Shown: in pieces, positions 17,743 through 26,834 of the stretch
How positions within the stretch are numbered: the first letter of the stretch is position 1
Layout: each line of letters begins with the position of its first letter
Assembly (NCBI GenBank): GCA_013140755.1
Contig: JABFSF010000111.1
Span: forward strand, 1 to 42,506
Length of the DNA: 42,506 nucleotides
Source of the DNA: Methylotenera sp.
GTDB lineage: Bacteria; Pseudomonadota; Gammaproteobacteria; Burkholderiales; Methylophilaceae
Reading direction: 5' to 3'
The notes under the pieces: model-generated
The model's input: only the letters and a program-made list of their open reading frames with translations
Database searches by the model: none
Told to the model about the DNA's origin: nothing
Program-made: the position numbers and the translations under genes

Positions 17743-18669
17743 TTATTTATCAAATAAGCTATTGATTTGCTTCAACCAAGTTGGAGAGTGAATAACTCTT
17801 TGTTTATGTAAATTTTCTTCCAATATTTCTGCTTTTGTAAGTTGGCTCAACACTTCCCAATCTTTATCAAAAATGTAGGTTGCATTATTTGTTCTACGGC
17901 ACTCCATTACATACATATTTCTTTCTGGAAATCCAAAAACAACATAGCCAGAAAAGCCACCTCGCCCAATCGCAAAGAAACTTGGTTTCTTTTCGTTAAT
18001 AGATTCCATTCTATTAATAATTGCTGCCCTAGCTTTAGGTGGTGTTCTCTCAAAAGATTTTTCAATAAATGGTTTAACCTTATCCCAAGGATATTCACCT
18101 TCTGGAAACATTTCCCAATTAACTTTAACTAGTTTGGGCAGTTCAATTAAGTTGCCAGCCTCATCCAATACCACGCAATCACCAAACAGTTCCAAAAACA
18201 AATTTATAACATGCATGAGCGGTCTCGGTTGCTTTTCGTCATACACCACAGCATCCGTTGTTACTACAATTTCATTAGCTTTTTTTGATATAACCAACTC
18301 AATACTAGGTGCTGGTATTTCCTCACGTTGATATCGTTCATACTCAATGTACACTACTTCAGTCACCTCAATGGTATCTTTGCCATGCCATTGATTGTAC
18401 GTTCGCTCTTGCGAACGATACAACTTTTCTTTCGGTAAGTGCTTTAACTTATTAAAGCCACCTTCCGCATTAAATCTAGATACAGGGCCATATTTTGGTG
18501 AAGGTAGTATTGCCTCCCCTTCTACCCATGGCGAGCTAAAACCTATATCTTTTAACTTAGCTTGAACCCTATCTGGGTTAAGTAGCGCTACCTGTAATTT
18601 TTTTCCAATTAAGTTGGTTGGTAAGTGATTACCTAAAGAAAGCACTCTACGTTGATTAATTATTAACAT
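17743..18669 (-). CDS. Unrecognised protein, orphan gene
   Basis: A 308-residue protein without signal peptide or clear membrane segments. The start ATG has a good GGGAG ribosome binding site 5 bases upstream, supporting a real gene. The sequence is mixed alpha/beta with many aromatic and charged residues, including a YEKR-rich middle and a well-ordered C-terminal half (segments FFAIGRGGFSGYVVFGFPERN and YIFDKDWEVLSQLTKAEIL). I recognise no family or catalytic motif. It is AT-rich and abuts the repeat-dense region at 17050-17742, so it may be laterally acquired. A defence or phage-related role is possible but unsupported. Confidence 0.8.
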   Translation of the reverse strand: MLIINQRRVLSLGNHLPTNLIGKKLQVALLNPDRVQAKLKDIGFSSPWVEGEAILPSPKYGPVSRFNAEGGFNKLKHLPKEKLYRSQERTYNQWHGKDTIEVTEVVYIEYERYQREEIPAPSIELVISKKANEIVVTTDAVVYDEKQPRPLMHVINLFLELFGDCVVLDEAGNLIELPKLVKVNWEMFPEGEYPWDKVKPFIEKSFERTPPKARAAIINRMESINEKKPSFFAIGRGGFSGYVVFGFPERNMYVMECRRTNNATYIFDKDWEVLSQLTKAEILEENLHKQRVIHSPTWLKQINSLFDK

Positions 18670-18792
18670 TTTTACTCCCTACAAATTGTGATTTAGAGGA
18701 TGCAACAGTCAACATATTGTGTTTTTAATCAATTATTTCAAGCGCCTCCCGTAAATTATTTCAATAAATTTGAACATCAGTAGTTTTTTGGA

Positions 18793-20925
18793 CTACCCCA
18801 ACGCTACTTCCACCAAATTATCACTAAACGTCGTAGAGTGCCCCATATCCCCAAACTCCGCTGAACTAATACAATTCACCGTGCCGTTATTCAACTGACG
18901 CCAATAACCTAAAGTCGCCACAATAATCCCCGCATTCACATCATCGGAAATTCTCGCCACACCCTCAAACGCACCACGGTTATTAAATACCTTCACCACA
19001 TCGCCTTCTTTAATCTTGCGAGCAGCGGCATCTAACTGATTAATCATCACAAATTGCTCGCCCTGCCCTTTAATTTTCTCTTCCACATTGGCATAGCAAG
19101 AGTTTAAAAAGCCATGACTCTTAGGTGAAATAATATTGAGTGGATATTTTGCAGCTAATGCTGGATTAGTATCTGGCGTTTCGCGTGATGGCACATAATC
19201 TGGCAAGCTGTCTAAATCTTCGCCTGGCTGAAAACCTTCGTACATTTGGCGGAAAGGCCCAGCCACAAAATTTTTAGCGCCTTCTACCAAAAAGTGGCAT
19301 TTGCCTGTAGGCGTTGGAAACTCACCTTTGGCATGACGCGCGCGTTGGTCTTTATCACCAAACGCTTTTAAACGTGCAAAGCCATGTTGGCGTAGATAAT
19401 CTAAATCAATGCCATCGCAGGTTGGGGATGCCCAATCCACGTAGTTTTCTAGGCATTCTGTATCATTCCATTTAAAGTTTTCTTCTTCATAGCCCATTAA
19501 TTTGGCTAAACGCCTAAAAATTTCATTATTAGGAATCGCCTCACCTGGTGGGTCTATGCATTTTTCGTTATACGTTAGATATAAATGCCCCCATGACAGC
19601 ACCATATCTTCCATCTCGGCACCCATGGCAGCTGGCAAGATAATATCGGCATAGGCGGCCGTGTCGCTCATAAAATGCTCAGCCACCACTAAAAATAAAT
19701 CTTCATTCGCTAGGCCTTTGGCAATTTTGTCTGTTTCAGGCGCTTGCGTGAGCGGGTTGGTGTTCCACACCATCATAGATTTAATCGGTGTTTTCAGGTT
19801 AAGCTCGCCTGTTAGTGCGCGACCTAATTGCAGATTATTCACTACTGGCGTGCCTTCTGGAATTAAATCTGGGCGTGAAATCACATCAAATTTATAAGGG
19901 TGCTCCCACACGGGAAATTGCAACGCGCCACCACCCACATGTCGCCATGCGCCGATGAGCGCAGGCAAGCAACTCACAGCACGTATGGCTTGGCTGCCGC
20001 CATAATTGCGCTCTAGCGCAACGCCTAAGCGAATCGCCGCTGGCGGTGTAGTCGCATATTCACGTGCAAATTTGCGAATATCGTCAGCGGAAATACCCGT
20101 AATTTCTGCCGCCCATTCTGGGGTGCGTGTTTTAGCACGTTCGGCAAGTTCTTTGTAGCCTACAGTATAGTGATCCACGTAGTCTTGATCCACCAAACCT
20201 TCATTGATAATCACATGCATCATCGCCATGGCGAGTGCGCCATCTGTGCCAGGTTTGGGGGCGATATGCCAATCTGCCTCTTTGGCTGTTCTTGAAGCAT
20301 AGGAGTCAATCACCACCACTTTCGCACCTTTTTTTTGCGCCTCTTTCACAATATGCCAATGGTGTAAATTGGTGCTCACTGAATTACATGCCCAAATCAC
20401 GATGTATTTTGAATGAATAAAGCTTTCTGGGTCTACGCCCGCAGTGGGGCCAACGGTCAATAACCACGCGGTGCATGAGCCTTCACCACAAAACGTACGT
20501 TCGCAGACAGTAGCGCCCATACGGTTAAAAAACGCATCTCCCCCATTTAAACCATGCACCAAACCTTGGTTACCCAAATAGCTGTTGGGCATAATGGCAT
20601 GAGGGCCATCTGCGGCAATAATTTTTTTCCACTTAGTAGAGATTTCGGTAAGTGCTTCATCCCAAGTAATCCGTTTGAATTGCTTGCTGCCCTTAGCGCC
20701 CGTGCGTTTAAGCGGATAGAGCAAACGGTCTGGATGATAGTGCCGCTTTTCGTAATCTTTGAGCTTGACGCACAAACCACCGCGTGTCATCGGATGTTCT
20801 TTGTTGCCTGTTACTGAGATTAGCTTGTTATCTTTAACAGTGTAAACCATGCTACAAGTATCTGGGCAATCATGCGGACAGCCGCCATGAAAGGTTTTAG
20901 TTGAGTTATCGGCTGGGGTGCTCAT
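18793..20925 (-). CDS. Molybdopterin oxidoreductase, formate dehydrogenase/DMSO reductase superfamily
   Basis: A 710-residue cytoplasmic enzyme (no Tat signal) with an N-terminal [4Fe-4S] site: C16, C20, C24 and C52 in a C-x3-C-x3-C-x27-C arrangement. Molybdopterin-binding stretches such as the GDGAL-like GTDGALAMAM and the C-terminal MINQLDAAARKIKEGDVVKVFNNRG domain follow. The probable metal ligand is the cysteine in FCGEGSC (C146), aligned by eye with the Sec/Cys of formate dehydrogenases. No iron-sulphur or membrane partner subunit is adjacent, so the electron partner and substrate are unknown. Start codon supported by AGGAGA. Confidence 0.9.
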   Translation of the reverse strand: MSTPADNSTKTFHGGCPHDCPDTCSMVYTVKDNKLISVTGNKEHPMTRGGLCVKLKDYEKRHYHPDRLLYPLKRTGAKGSKQFKRITWDEALTEISTKWKKIIAADGPHAIMPNSYLGNQGLVHGLNGGDAFFNRMGATVCERTFCGEGSCTAWLLTVGPTAGVDPESFIHSKYIVIWACNSVSTNLHHWHIVKEAQKKGAKVVVIDSYASRTAKEADWHIAPKPGTDGALAMAMMHVIINEGLVDQDYVDHYTVGYKELAERAKTRTPEWAAEITGISADDIRKFAREYATTPPAAIRLGVALERNYGGSQAIRAVSCLPALIGAWRHVGGGALQFPVWEHPYKFDVISRPDLIPEGTPVVNNLQLGRALTGELNLKTPIKSMMVWNTNPLTQAPETDKIAKGLANEDLFLVVAEHFMSDTAAYADIILPAAMGAEMEDMVLSWGHLYLTYNEKCIDPPGEAIPNNEIFRRLAKLMGYEEENFKWNDTECLENYVDWASPTCDGIDLDYLRQHGFARLKAFGDKDQRARHAKGEFPTPTGKCHFLVEGAKNFVAGPFRQMYEGFQPGEDLDSLPDYVPSRETPDTNPALAAKYPLNIISPKSHGFLNSCYANVEEKIKGQGEQFVMINQLDAAARKIKEGDVVKVFNNRGAFEGVARISDDVNAGIIVATLGYWRQLNNGTVNCISSAEFGDMGHSTTFSDNLVEVALG

Positions 20926-21061
20926 GGTATTCTCCTCAAAATTTGATTTGATTTTTATTTTAGAATATTGACACTATTTGCTTACATATGCACAAATATA
21001 GACCAACCTGTCTATCAATGCAATGGCATAATAAACATAACCTTAATTTAATAACATTTTA

Positions 21062-22249
21062 ATGATGAAGCATAAGCGACCATTAGCAATACTAGGCGAT
21101 TTAACTGCAAAAGAATTTTTAGCCGATTATTGGCAAAAAAAACCTTTGTTAATTAAGCAGGCAATCCCAAATTTTACGGGGCTACTCAGCCCTGATGAAC
21201 TGGCTGGATTGGCTTGCGAAGATGAGGTGCAATCACGCATTGTTGAATATAAAAAAGGTAAATGGGATGTGCGCCACGGCCCATTTGATGAAGAGGTTTT
21301 TGCGAAGCTGCCTGAAAAGCCGACCGAGCAACACAACTGGACGCTTCTAGTGCAAAGCGTGAATCATCATTTGCCAGAAGCGACCTACTTACTCAAACAG
21401 TTTAATTTTATTCCCCATGCGCGGCTAGATGATTTGATGGTGAGCTACGCGCCCGATGGCGGCGGCGTGGGGCCACATTTTGATAGCTATGATGTGTTTT
21501 TGCTGCAAGGTCAGGGCAAGCGCTTATGGCGTATGAGCGAGCAAACAGATTTAAGCCTTGTAGAAGATGCACCCTTACGCATTCTCAAACACTTTGAAAC
21601 AGCGCAAGAATGGTTACTAGAAGCTGGCGATATGTTGTATTTGCCACCGCATTTGGCACATTGGGGCATTGCTGTTGCTGACGGCAATGTAGATTGCATG
21701 ACGTATTCAATCGGCTTTCGCGCACCAAAAAATCAAGAGCTTGCGACTGAGTTTTTAGGCTTTATGCAAGATCAGTTCAACCAAGATTCAATAAGCCTTG
21801 CGGGCATTTACCAAGATGCTGATTTAACGTTGCAAACGCACCCCGCTGAAGTTAGCCAAAGTATGATTAGCAAAGTCAGTGATATTCTGCAAAAAATACA
21901 ATGGGATGAAAAAGATGTGGCAGCATTTTTAGGCACATATCTTTCTGAGCCCAAGGCTACTATTGTATTTGAACCAAATAAAAAAATTTCAAAAAAAATA
22001 TTTGAAGATAAGCTTAAAAAACAAGGCATTGCGCTAGATTTAAAAAGCCAAATGTTGTTTATTTCCCATGCATTTTATTTAAATGGCGAATCTTGCACAT
22101 GCACAGATGAATCTTTACCACTATTTCAACAACTTGCAGATAATCGTAAACTCAATACCCAAGATTTTGTAAACAATACGCCTCTCAATATCGCCCTGCT
22201 TGAGCAACTCTATGCATGGTATTTAGCTGGTTATCTATATTTTGAATAA
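21062..22249 (+). CDS. roxA: Ribosomal protein L16 arginine hydroxylase-like (JmjC/cupin-4)
   Basis: A 2-oxoglutarate- and iron-dependent oxygenase of the YcfD/RoxA group that hydroxylates an arginine of ribosomal protein L16 (uL16) in E. coli. The 395-residue length is close to RoxA. The iron triad is H139-x-D141 in GPHFDSYDVFLLQ and H200 in PPHLAHWG, spaced much as in E. coli. The C-terminal winged-helix part follows. The next gene begins 15 bases downstream. Either of two adjacent ATGs (21062, 21065) may be used. Family firm; substrate assigned by homology. Confidence 0.92.
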   Translation: MMKHKRPLAILGDLTAKEFLADYWQKKPLLIKQAIPNFTGLLSPDELAGLACEDEVQSRIVEYKKGKWDVRHGPFDEEVFAKLPEKPTEQHNWTLLVQSVNHHLPEATYLLKQFNFIPHARLDDLMVSYAPDGGGVGPHFDSYDVFLLQGQGKRLWRMSEQTDLSLVEDAPLRILKHFETAQEWLLEAGDMLYLPPHLAHWGIAVADGNVDCMTYSIGFRAPKNQELATEFLGFMQDQFNQDSISLAGIYQDADLTLQTHPAEVSQSMISKVSDILQKIQWDEKDVAAFLGTYLSEPKATIVFEPNKKISKKIFEDKLKKQGIALDLKSQMLFISHAFYLNGESCTCTDESLPLFQQLADNRKLNTQDFVNNTPLNIALLEQLYAWYLAGYLYFE

Positions 22250-22264
22250 TTTTATCCCACGACA

Positions 22265-22759
22265 ATGCACAATACCGCACTGAGTCCACACCAAATTTTA
22301 ACTGGTGAATATTTATACAACGAAGCCGTTGCTCTAGTGTTATCACAAGCGCAGCGCGAGCTTTTGATATTTGACCAAGACTTAAGCTTAGGCAATTTTT
22401 CTAGCATGGCTACGCAACAAATACTCACGCAATTTTTGAGCCAAAGCCCAAATAGTCAACTCACCATTATTTTGCAAAGCACCTTATATTTCAGCGAAAA
22501 ATGCCCCAGAATATTCAATTTACTCGCAACTTTTAGCCATAAAATGCGAGTTTTTGAAACGAACGACCACGCAAAGCACGCTAAAGACTGCTTTATCTTG
22601 GCCGATGGAGAACATTACATTAAACGCATTCATATTGACCAAGCACGCTTTAAATACGCGCTCAATAATCCACTAAGCACCCAAGCACTCAATACGCGCT
22701 TTGAAGAACTGCTTGATGCCACACACAATCAAATAAGCTACTCCACACTTGGGATATAA
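22265..22759 (+). CDS. Small conserved protein, possibly DUF7931/phospholipase-D-like
   Basis: A 164-residue cytoplasmic protein. It reads as alternating helix and strand with an early segment (AVALVLSQAQRELLIFDQDLS), a middle beta strand (QLTIILQSTLYF), and a late ADGEHYIKRIHIDQARFKYALNN stretch. These resemble the uncharacterised DUF7931 group, which has a PLD-like fold, but no catalytic HKD motif is present. It follows roxA closely on the same strand and is probably co-transcribed. No function can be assigned. Confidence 0.72.
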   Translation: MHNTALSPHQILTGEYLYNEAVALVLSQAQRELLIFDQDLSLGNFSSMATQQILTQFLSQSPNSQLTIILQSTLYFSEKCPRIFNLLATFSHKMRVFETNDHAKHAKDCFILADGEHYIKRIHIDQARFKYALNNPLSTQALNTRFEELLDATHNQISYSTLGI

Positions 22760-22841
22760 AAAAACATGCTCAAGTAACACCTTGATTCTGAAATCGACAT
22801 GAAATTTAGCGATAAATGCAACATTCACTAAAAAAATCATC

Positions 22842-22880
22842 AAAAAACCAACATATTCATCACTAAGTGACTGGTTTTTT
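22842..22880 (+). terminator. Possible terminator after the roxA operon
   Basis: AAAAAACCA and TGGTTTTTT arms around a 21-base loop, followed by T residues. The stem is short, so this is tentative. Confidence 0.45.
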
Positions 22881-22991
22881 TGTAAATTACTGGTAAAATC
22901 CGCATCACTCGATATGGCTTATTGTTAAAACTTGTTAAGCGTTATCGAAAAAAGTTTTTTAACTAGTTAATCTTAATCTTAAGGAATCAAA

Positions 22992-23219
22992 ATGACACGT
23001 TCTGCTCTATTAGCTGCATTATTAGCACTTGCTTTAACTGCTTGTGGCGAAAAACCTGCTGAAGCTCCTGCTGAAGCTGCTCCTGCTGTTGAAGCTGCTC
23101 CTGCTGTTGAAGCTGCTCCTGCTGTTGAAGCTGCTCCTGCTGTTGAAGCTGCTCCTGCTGCTCCTGCTGCTGAAGCTGCACCAGCTGCTGAAGCTGCACC
23201 TGCTGAAGCTGCTAAGTAA
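22992..23219 (+). CDS. Small Ala/Pro/Glu-rich lipoprotein
   Basis: A 75-residue lipoprotein: signal peptide to residue 17 with lipobox LTAC (Cys18), then a 58-residue mature chain built almost only of alanine, proline, glutamate and valine, ending in AEAAK. The repeat unit is EAAPAV (four exact copies). The AAGGAATCAAAATG start and the terminator just after the stop support it as a real gene. The chain is probably extended and disordered, a spacer or surface coat-like lipoprotein. Other open frames across the same DNA (Leu-rich, Gln-rich) are repeat artefacts. Confidence 0.82.
   Translation: MTRSALLAALLALALTACGEKPAEAPAEAAPAVEAAPAVEAAPAVEAAPAVEAAPAAPAAEAAPAAEAAPAEAAK
23073..23159 (+). repeat. 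Coding 18-base tandem repeat
   Basis: Four exact in-frame copies of GAAGCTGCTCCTGCTGTT (23073-23144) plus a partial fifth copy. Because 18 is a multiple of three, copy-number change would alter protein length without a frameshift. Confidence 0.92.
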
Positions 23220-23235
23220 TTTTTTAGCATCCAAT

Positions 23236-23264
23236 AAAAAAGCCGACATTCAGTCGGCTTTTTT
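23236..23264 (+). terminator. Rho-independent terminator after the small lipoprotein gene
   Basis: A perfect 12-base stem (23236-23247 with 23253-23264), 5-base loop, T run. It starts 17 bases after the stop. Confidence 0.88.
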
Positions 23265-23304
23265 ATTGCCTCAAATTATTACGCTTCAAGCGTCAAAAGA
23301 AAAT

Positions 23305-23333
23305 AAAAAAGCCCACTAAATAGCGGGCTTTTT
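23305..23333 (-). terminator. Terminator after rpmG (works in both directions)
   Basis: Arms AAAAAGCCC and GGGCTTTTT around a 10-base loop, 17 bases past the rpmG stop on the minus strand. Confidence 0.8.
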
Positions 23334-23350
23334 CGCAAATAACAAATAGC

Positions 23351-23506
23351 TTATTTTAGTTTTGTTTCTTTATACATCACGTGTTTACGAGCAACTGGAT
23401 CAAATTTTTTGATTTCCAATTTACCAGGCATAGTACGTTTGTTTTTAGTGGTGGTATAAAAGTGACCTGTACCAGCACTTGATTCTAATTTAATTTTTTC
23501 GCGCAT
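23351..23506 (-). CDS. rpmG: 50S ribosomal protein L33
   Basis: A 51-residue basic protein of the large ribosomal subunit. It begins [19 protein letters not shown] and ends [11 protein letters not shown], the typical cysteine-free bacterial L33 type without zinc ligands. It lies 13 bases after rpmB, the standard rpmB-rpmG operon. Confidence 0.96.
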   Translation of the reverse strand: MREKIKLESSAGTGHFYTTTKNKRTMPGKLEIKKFDPVARKHVMYKETKLK

Positions 23507-23519
23507 GATAATCTACCTT

Positions 23520-23756
23520 TTAGATTTTTTGACCAGAAGCACGCATTTCTGCAAGCACTGAGTCAATACCGTTTTTGTCAATGGTACGCAAAGCAGCATT
23601 AGTAATGCGCATACTTACCCAGCGATTTTCGCTCTCAACCCAAAATTTGCGGTTTTGCAAATTAGGTAAAAAACGGCGTTTTGTTTTGTTTTGTGCGTGA
23701 GAAACATTGTTACCCACCATTGGCTTTTTGCCTGTTACCTGACATACACGTGCCAT
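23520..23756 (-). CDS. rpmB: 50S ribosomal protein L28
   Basis: A 78-residue large-subunit ribosomal protein. The start ATG at 23756 ([21 protein letters not shown]) has a CGGAGATAAC ribosome binding site; the frame extends further upstream but that part is not protein-like. The [12 protein letters not shown] segment is typical of L28. It forms an operon with rpmG downstream. Confidence 0.96.
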   Translation of the reverse strand: MARVCQVTGKKPMVGNNVSHAQNKTKRRFLPNLQNRKFWVESENRWVSMRITNAALRTIDKNGIDSVLAEMRASGQKI

Positions 23757-23858
23757 GGTTATCTCCGAAGAACTCTGTTTTTGAGAAAGAGCGTGATTAT
23801 AGACTATAACAATTACTTTATTCAAGCTAATTGTGTGATTTTTATTGAAATGCGTAAC

Positions 23859-24311
23859 TTAGTGCTTGCCTGTGCTGCCAAAGCCGCCTTCACCTCGTTC
23901 TGAGCTATCAAAATCATCTACGACATGGAATTCCGCCTGCATCACTGGCACAATGACTAATTGTGCAATGCGCTCCATCGGGTTAAGTTCAAAAGCCGTA
24001 TTACCTCGATTCCAGCATGAGACCATTAACTGCCCTTGGTAGTCTGAATCAATCAATCCCACCAAGTTACCCAATACGATTCCGTGCTTATGACCTAAGC
24101 CTGAACGTGGCAATATCAACGCGGCATAATAAGTATTATCAATATGAATCGCCATCCCAGTTGGAATTAACGTCGTTTCACCCGCTTGCAGTGTAATGGC
24201 TGAATCAATGCAAGCGCGTAAATCTAAGCCCGCAGAGCCAGCGGTAGCATAAGTGGGAAACTGATGGCGTAAACGGTCATCAAGAATTTTTAGGTCAATT
24301 AGAATAGACAT
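23859..24311 (-). CDS. dut: dUTP diphosphatase
   Basis: Hydrolyses dUTP to dUMP and pyrophosphate, keeping uracil out of DNA and feeding dTMP synthesis. The 150-residue trimeric-type protein has all five dUTPase motifs in order: [10 protein letters not shown] near residue 25, [10 protein letters not shown] near 68, [13 protein letters not shown] near 81, an RIAQLVI strand near 119, and the C-terminal [10 protein letters not shown]. Confidence 0.97.
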   Translation of the reverse strand: MSILIDLKILDDRLRHQFPTYATAGSAGLDLRACIDSAITLQAGETTLIPTGMAIHIDNTYYAALILPRSGLGHKHGIVLGNLVGLIDSDYQGQLMVSCWNRGNTAFELNPMERIAQLVIVPVMQAEFHVVDDFDSSERGEGGFGSTGKH

Positions 24312-24432
24312 TTTTTTATGACTTTGAATGTAATTACGTTATTAAACACTAAATAATCAAGAAAATCACTATGGATTACTATTAGCTAAACCGTATGATA
24401 GATACTATTATCTTCTAATAAGGGTTGTTGTA

Positions 24433-26721
24433 ATGAAAGTGTTTGAATTAAATCGTATGTACAGCGTGTTAGCCTTAGCGGGCGTATTTGGTATGACAAA
24501 TATAGCCATGGCGGAGAGTGGTATTGATGAACAAACGCTACTTGCGCCTCCTGTCGTGGTGACAGCAACGCGCGTGGAGCAAAACAGCTTTGATTTGCCG
24601 ATGTCGATTGATGCGACTAATGCAGCACAAATACAAGATGGGCAGCTAAAGGTCAATCTTTCAGAGTCTTCAGCACGCGTGCCTGGCGTTGTGGTCAATA
24701 ATCGTAATAACCCAGCACAAGATTTAGCCATTCAGATTCGCGGTTTTGGTGCACGTTCAGCTTTTGGCGTACGTGGCGTACGTTTATATGCGGATGGCAT
24801 TCCAATGACAATGCCCGACGGGCAAGGTCAAACGGGCACCTTTAACTTAGATACTGCTTCTCGCGTGGAGTATTTACGCGGCCCGTTCTCGGCACTTTAT
24901 GGTAACTCATCGGGTGGCGTAGTACAGATTTTTACTAAAGATGGTGAAAAAGAGCCTACGCTCTCAGGTGGCATTACTTTTGGCAGTGATAACACACGCC
25001 GTGAGAGCATTGGTTTTAGTGATAGCGGCGAAGGGTTTGATTATGTCATCAATGCCAATACCTACCGCTCAGATGGCTATCGCGATCAATCAGAAACACG
25101 CCGTGATACCTTACACGGAAAAATCAACTTTAAATTTAGCGATGCCACTAAATTAACCCTTGTTGCTACCGCATTAGACCAACCAGACAACGAAGACCCA
25201 CAAGGCTTAACGGCCGATCAGCTAAAAGAAAACCGCAAGCAAGCAGGTGTTGGCTCTGAAAAATTTGATACGCGCGTATCACGTAGCCATGAGCAAGTAG
25301 GCGCAACGCTAGAACACAAGTTTACTGAAGATGACACCGTGCGCTTAATGGCGTATTACGGGGAGCGTGAAAATACACAGTATCAATCACTTACCATTGC
25401 CGCCCAACGTAATGACCTCAATGGCGGTGGTGTTGCTACGATAGACCGAGAGTTTGGTGGTGTAGATGCACGTTGGACGCACAAAGGAAGCTTAGGTGAA
25501 CATGCCTACAGCCTAACGGCGGGCATGAACTATGACCGTATGCGAGATGACCGCAAAGGATTTGAGAACTTTAGGTCTAACAAACCTGTTGGCGGTATTC
25601 CAGATCCGCCACCCACAGTAGATTGCGGCAACAAAGCCAATGCAGTAGTATGTGGTGTAAAAGGTCACTTGCGCCGCGACGAAATTAACACCGCAAAAAA
25701 CTTTGATCAGTTTTTACAAGGGGAAGTTGAACTGAGCAAACGCTTGATATTGAGCGGAGGTTTGCGCCATAGCAAAGTGCGCTTTAACACCGATGACAAG
25801 TTTTTACTTGCCACGGCATACCCAAGCAAAAATGAAGATGATAGTGGATCGGTGACTTTTAGCGAAACTACGCCTGTCATTGGCGCAGTGTTTAAACTCA
25901 ATGATACGGTCAATCTTTATGCAAATGCAGGTGAAAGTTTTGAAACACCTACTTTTGTTGAAATGGCTTACAAGGCAGTGGGTTCTGGCTTTAACTTTGA
26001 TTTAAAACCCGCTAAAAGCCGACAATATGAAGCAGGGATTAAAGCCTTTATTAGCGAGAAAACCTTAATCAATGCGGCTGTGTTTAACATTGATACCGAT
26101 AATGAAATTGTGGTGCAACAGCAATCTGGCGGGCGCACCGTGTATCAAAACGTAAAAAGTAGTGAACGCCAAGGTTTTGAGTTGTCATTAGACAGTCAAT
26201 TTGATAATGGCTTAGGGGCGTATCTTGCTTACACTTATCTAGATGCCGAATTTTCATCTGACTTTAAAGCCTGCCGTCCGTTTAGGGGCAAGCAAACTGC
26301 GTGCAACATCAATAAAAAAGCTTCGCCTGACAATGATGTTCCTGGTAATTCAGGTGGTGAAATTATTAAATCTGGCACGGATATCCCTGGCACCTTTAAG
26401 CAAACACTCTACGGCGAAGTTTCTTGGAAATATGCACCTATGGGATTTTCAACCGCATTAGAAGCACGCGCTAATAGCAAAACCTATGTGGCATTTAAAC
26501 CTGAGTATGGTAAAGCAGGCGGCTACACTGTGGTAGCTTGGCGTGGTGGTTTTACACAAAAAGTAAATAACTGGAAGCTAAACGAATTTGTTCGCATTGA
26601 TAACTTATTTGATAAAGACTACGTGAGCTCAGTACGTGTGGGCGATTTAAACGGACGTTATTATGAATCTGCCCCAGGACGTACTTGGTTACTTGGCTTA
26701 AATGCGAGTTATCAATTTTAG
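24433..26721 (+). CDS. pqqU: TonB-dependent outer-membrane receptor, PqqU (YncD)-like
   Basis: A 762-residue outer-membrane transporter: signal peptide to about residue 27, TonB box PPVVVTATR, plug domain, then a 22-strand barrel ending in aromatic YQF. Plug and barrel segments closely match E. coli YncD, now known as the PQQ importer PqqU: RGFGARSAFGVRGVRLYADG, MPDGQGQT, RGPFSALYGNSSGGV, and later TDNEIVVQQQSGGRTVYQN, FDKDYVSSVRVGDLNGRYYE. The assignment is from memory of that protein, so the PQQ substrate is inferred. The link with a PQQ dehydrogenase in the same window supports it. Signals for iron regulation were not seen. Confidence 0.82.
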   Translation: MKVFELNRMYSVLALAGVFGMTNIAMAESGIDEQTLLAPPVVVTATRVEQNSFDLPMSIDATNAAQIQDGQLKVNLSESSARVPGVVVNNRNNPAQDLAIQIRGFGARSAFGVRGVRLYADGIPMTMPDGQGQTGTFNLDTASRVEYLRGPFSALYGNSSGGVVQIFTKDGEKEPTLSGGITFGSDNTRRESIGFSDSGEGFDYVINANTYRSDGYRDQSETRRDTLHGKINFKFSDATKLTLVATALDQPDNEDPQGLTADQLKENRKQAGVGSEKFDTRVSRSHEQVGATLEHKFTEDDTVRLMAYYGERENTQYQSLTIAAQRNDLNGGGVATIDREFGGVDARWTHKGSLGEHAYSLTAGMNYDRMRDDRKGFENFRSNKPVGGIPDPPPTVDCGNKANAVVCGVKGHLRRDEINTAKNFDQFLQGEVELSKRLILSGGLRHSKVRFNTDDKFLLATAYPSKNEDDSGSVTFSETTPVIGAVFKLNDTVNLYANAGESFETPTFVEMAYKAVGSGFNFDLKPAKSRQYEAGIKAFISEKTLINAAVFNIDTDNEIVVQQQSGGRTVYQNVKSSERQGFELSLDSQFDNGLGAYLAYTYLDAEFSSDFKACRPFRGKQTACNINKKASPDNDVPGNSGGEIIKSGTDIPGTFKQTLYGEVSWKYAPMGFSTALEARANSKTYVAFKPEYGKAGGYTVVAWRGGFTQKVNNWKLNEFVRIDNLFDKDYVSSVRVGDLNGRYYESAPGRTWLLGLNASYQF

Positions 26722-26745
26722 AAAAGATTGTTTCGGCACTTAATT

Positions 26746-26773
26746 AAAAAGCCTCGTTAATGCGGGGCTTTTT
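26746..26773 (+). terminator. Terminator after the TonB-dependent receptor gene
   Basis: An 11-base stem with one mismatch, 6-base loop, then T residues, 25 bases past the stop. Confidence 0.82.
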
Positions 26774-26834
26774 TCTACCAATGACTATCCTTTTTAAATA
26801 ACACGAAAAATTAAACCTGCGTGATTATGACGAC

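Noticed and set aside
18793-20925. Selenocysteine in the molybdoenzyme
   Set aside because: The frame has no internal TGA; the likely metal ligand is an ordinary cysteine.
23073-23159. CRISPR-like repeat
   Set aside because: Copies are contiguous with no spacers and are in frame within a gene; no cas genes in the window.
22979-23319. Additional Ser-, Gln- or Leu-rich open frames over the Ala-rich lipoprotein gene
   Set aside because: They are by-products of the 18-base repeat, which keeps all frames open; only the plus-strand lipoprotein frame has a signal peptide and ribosome binding site.
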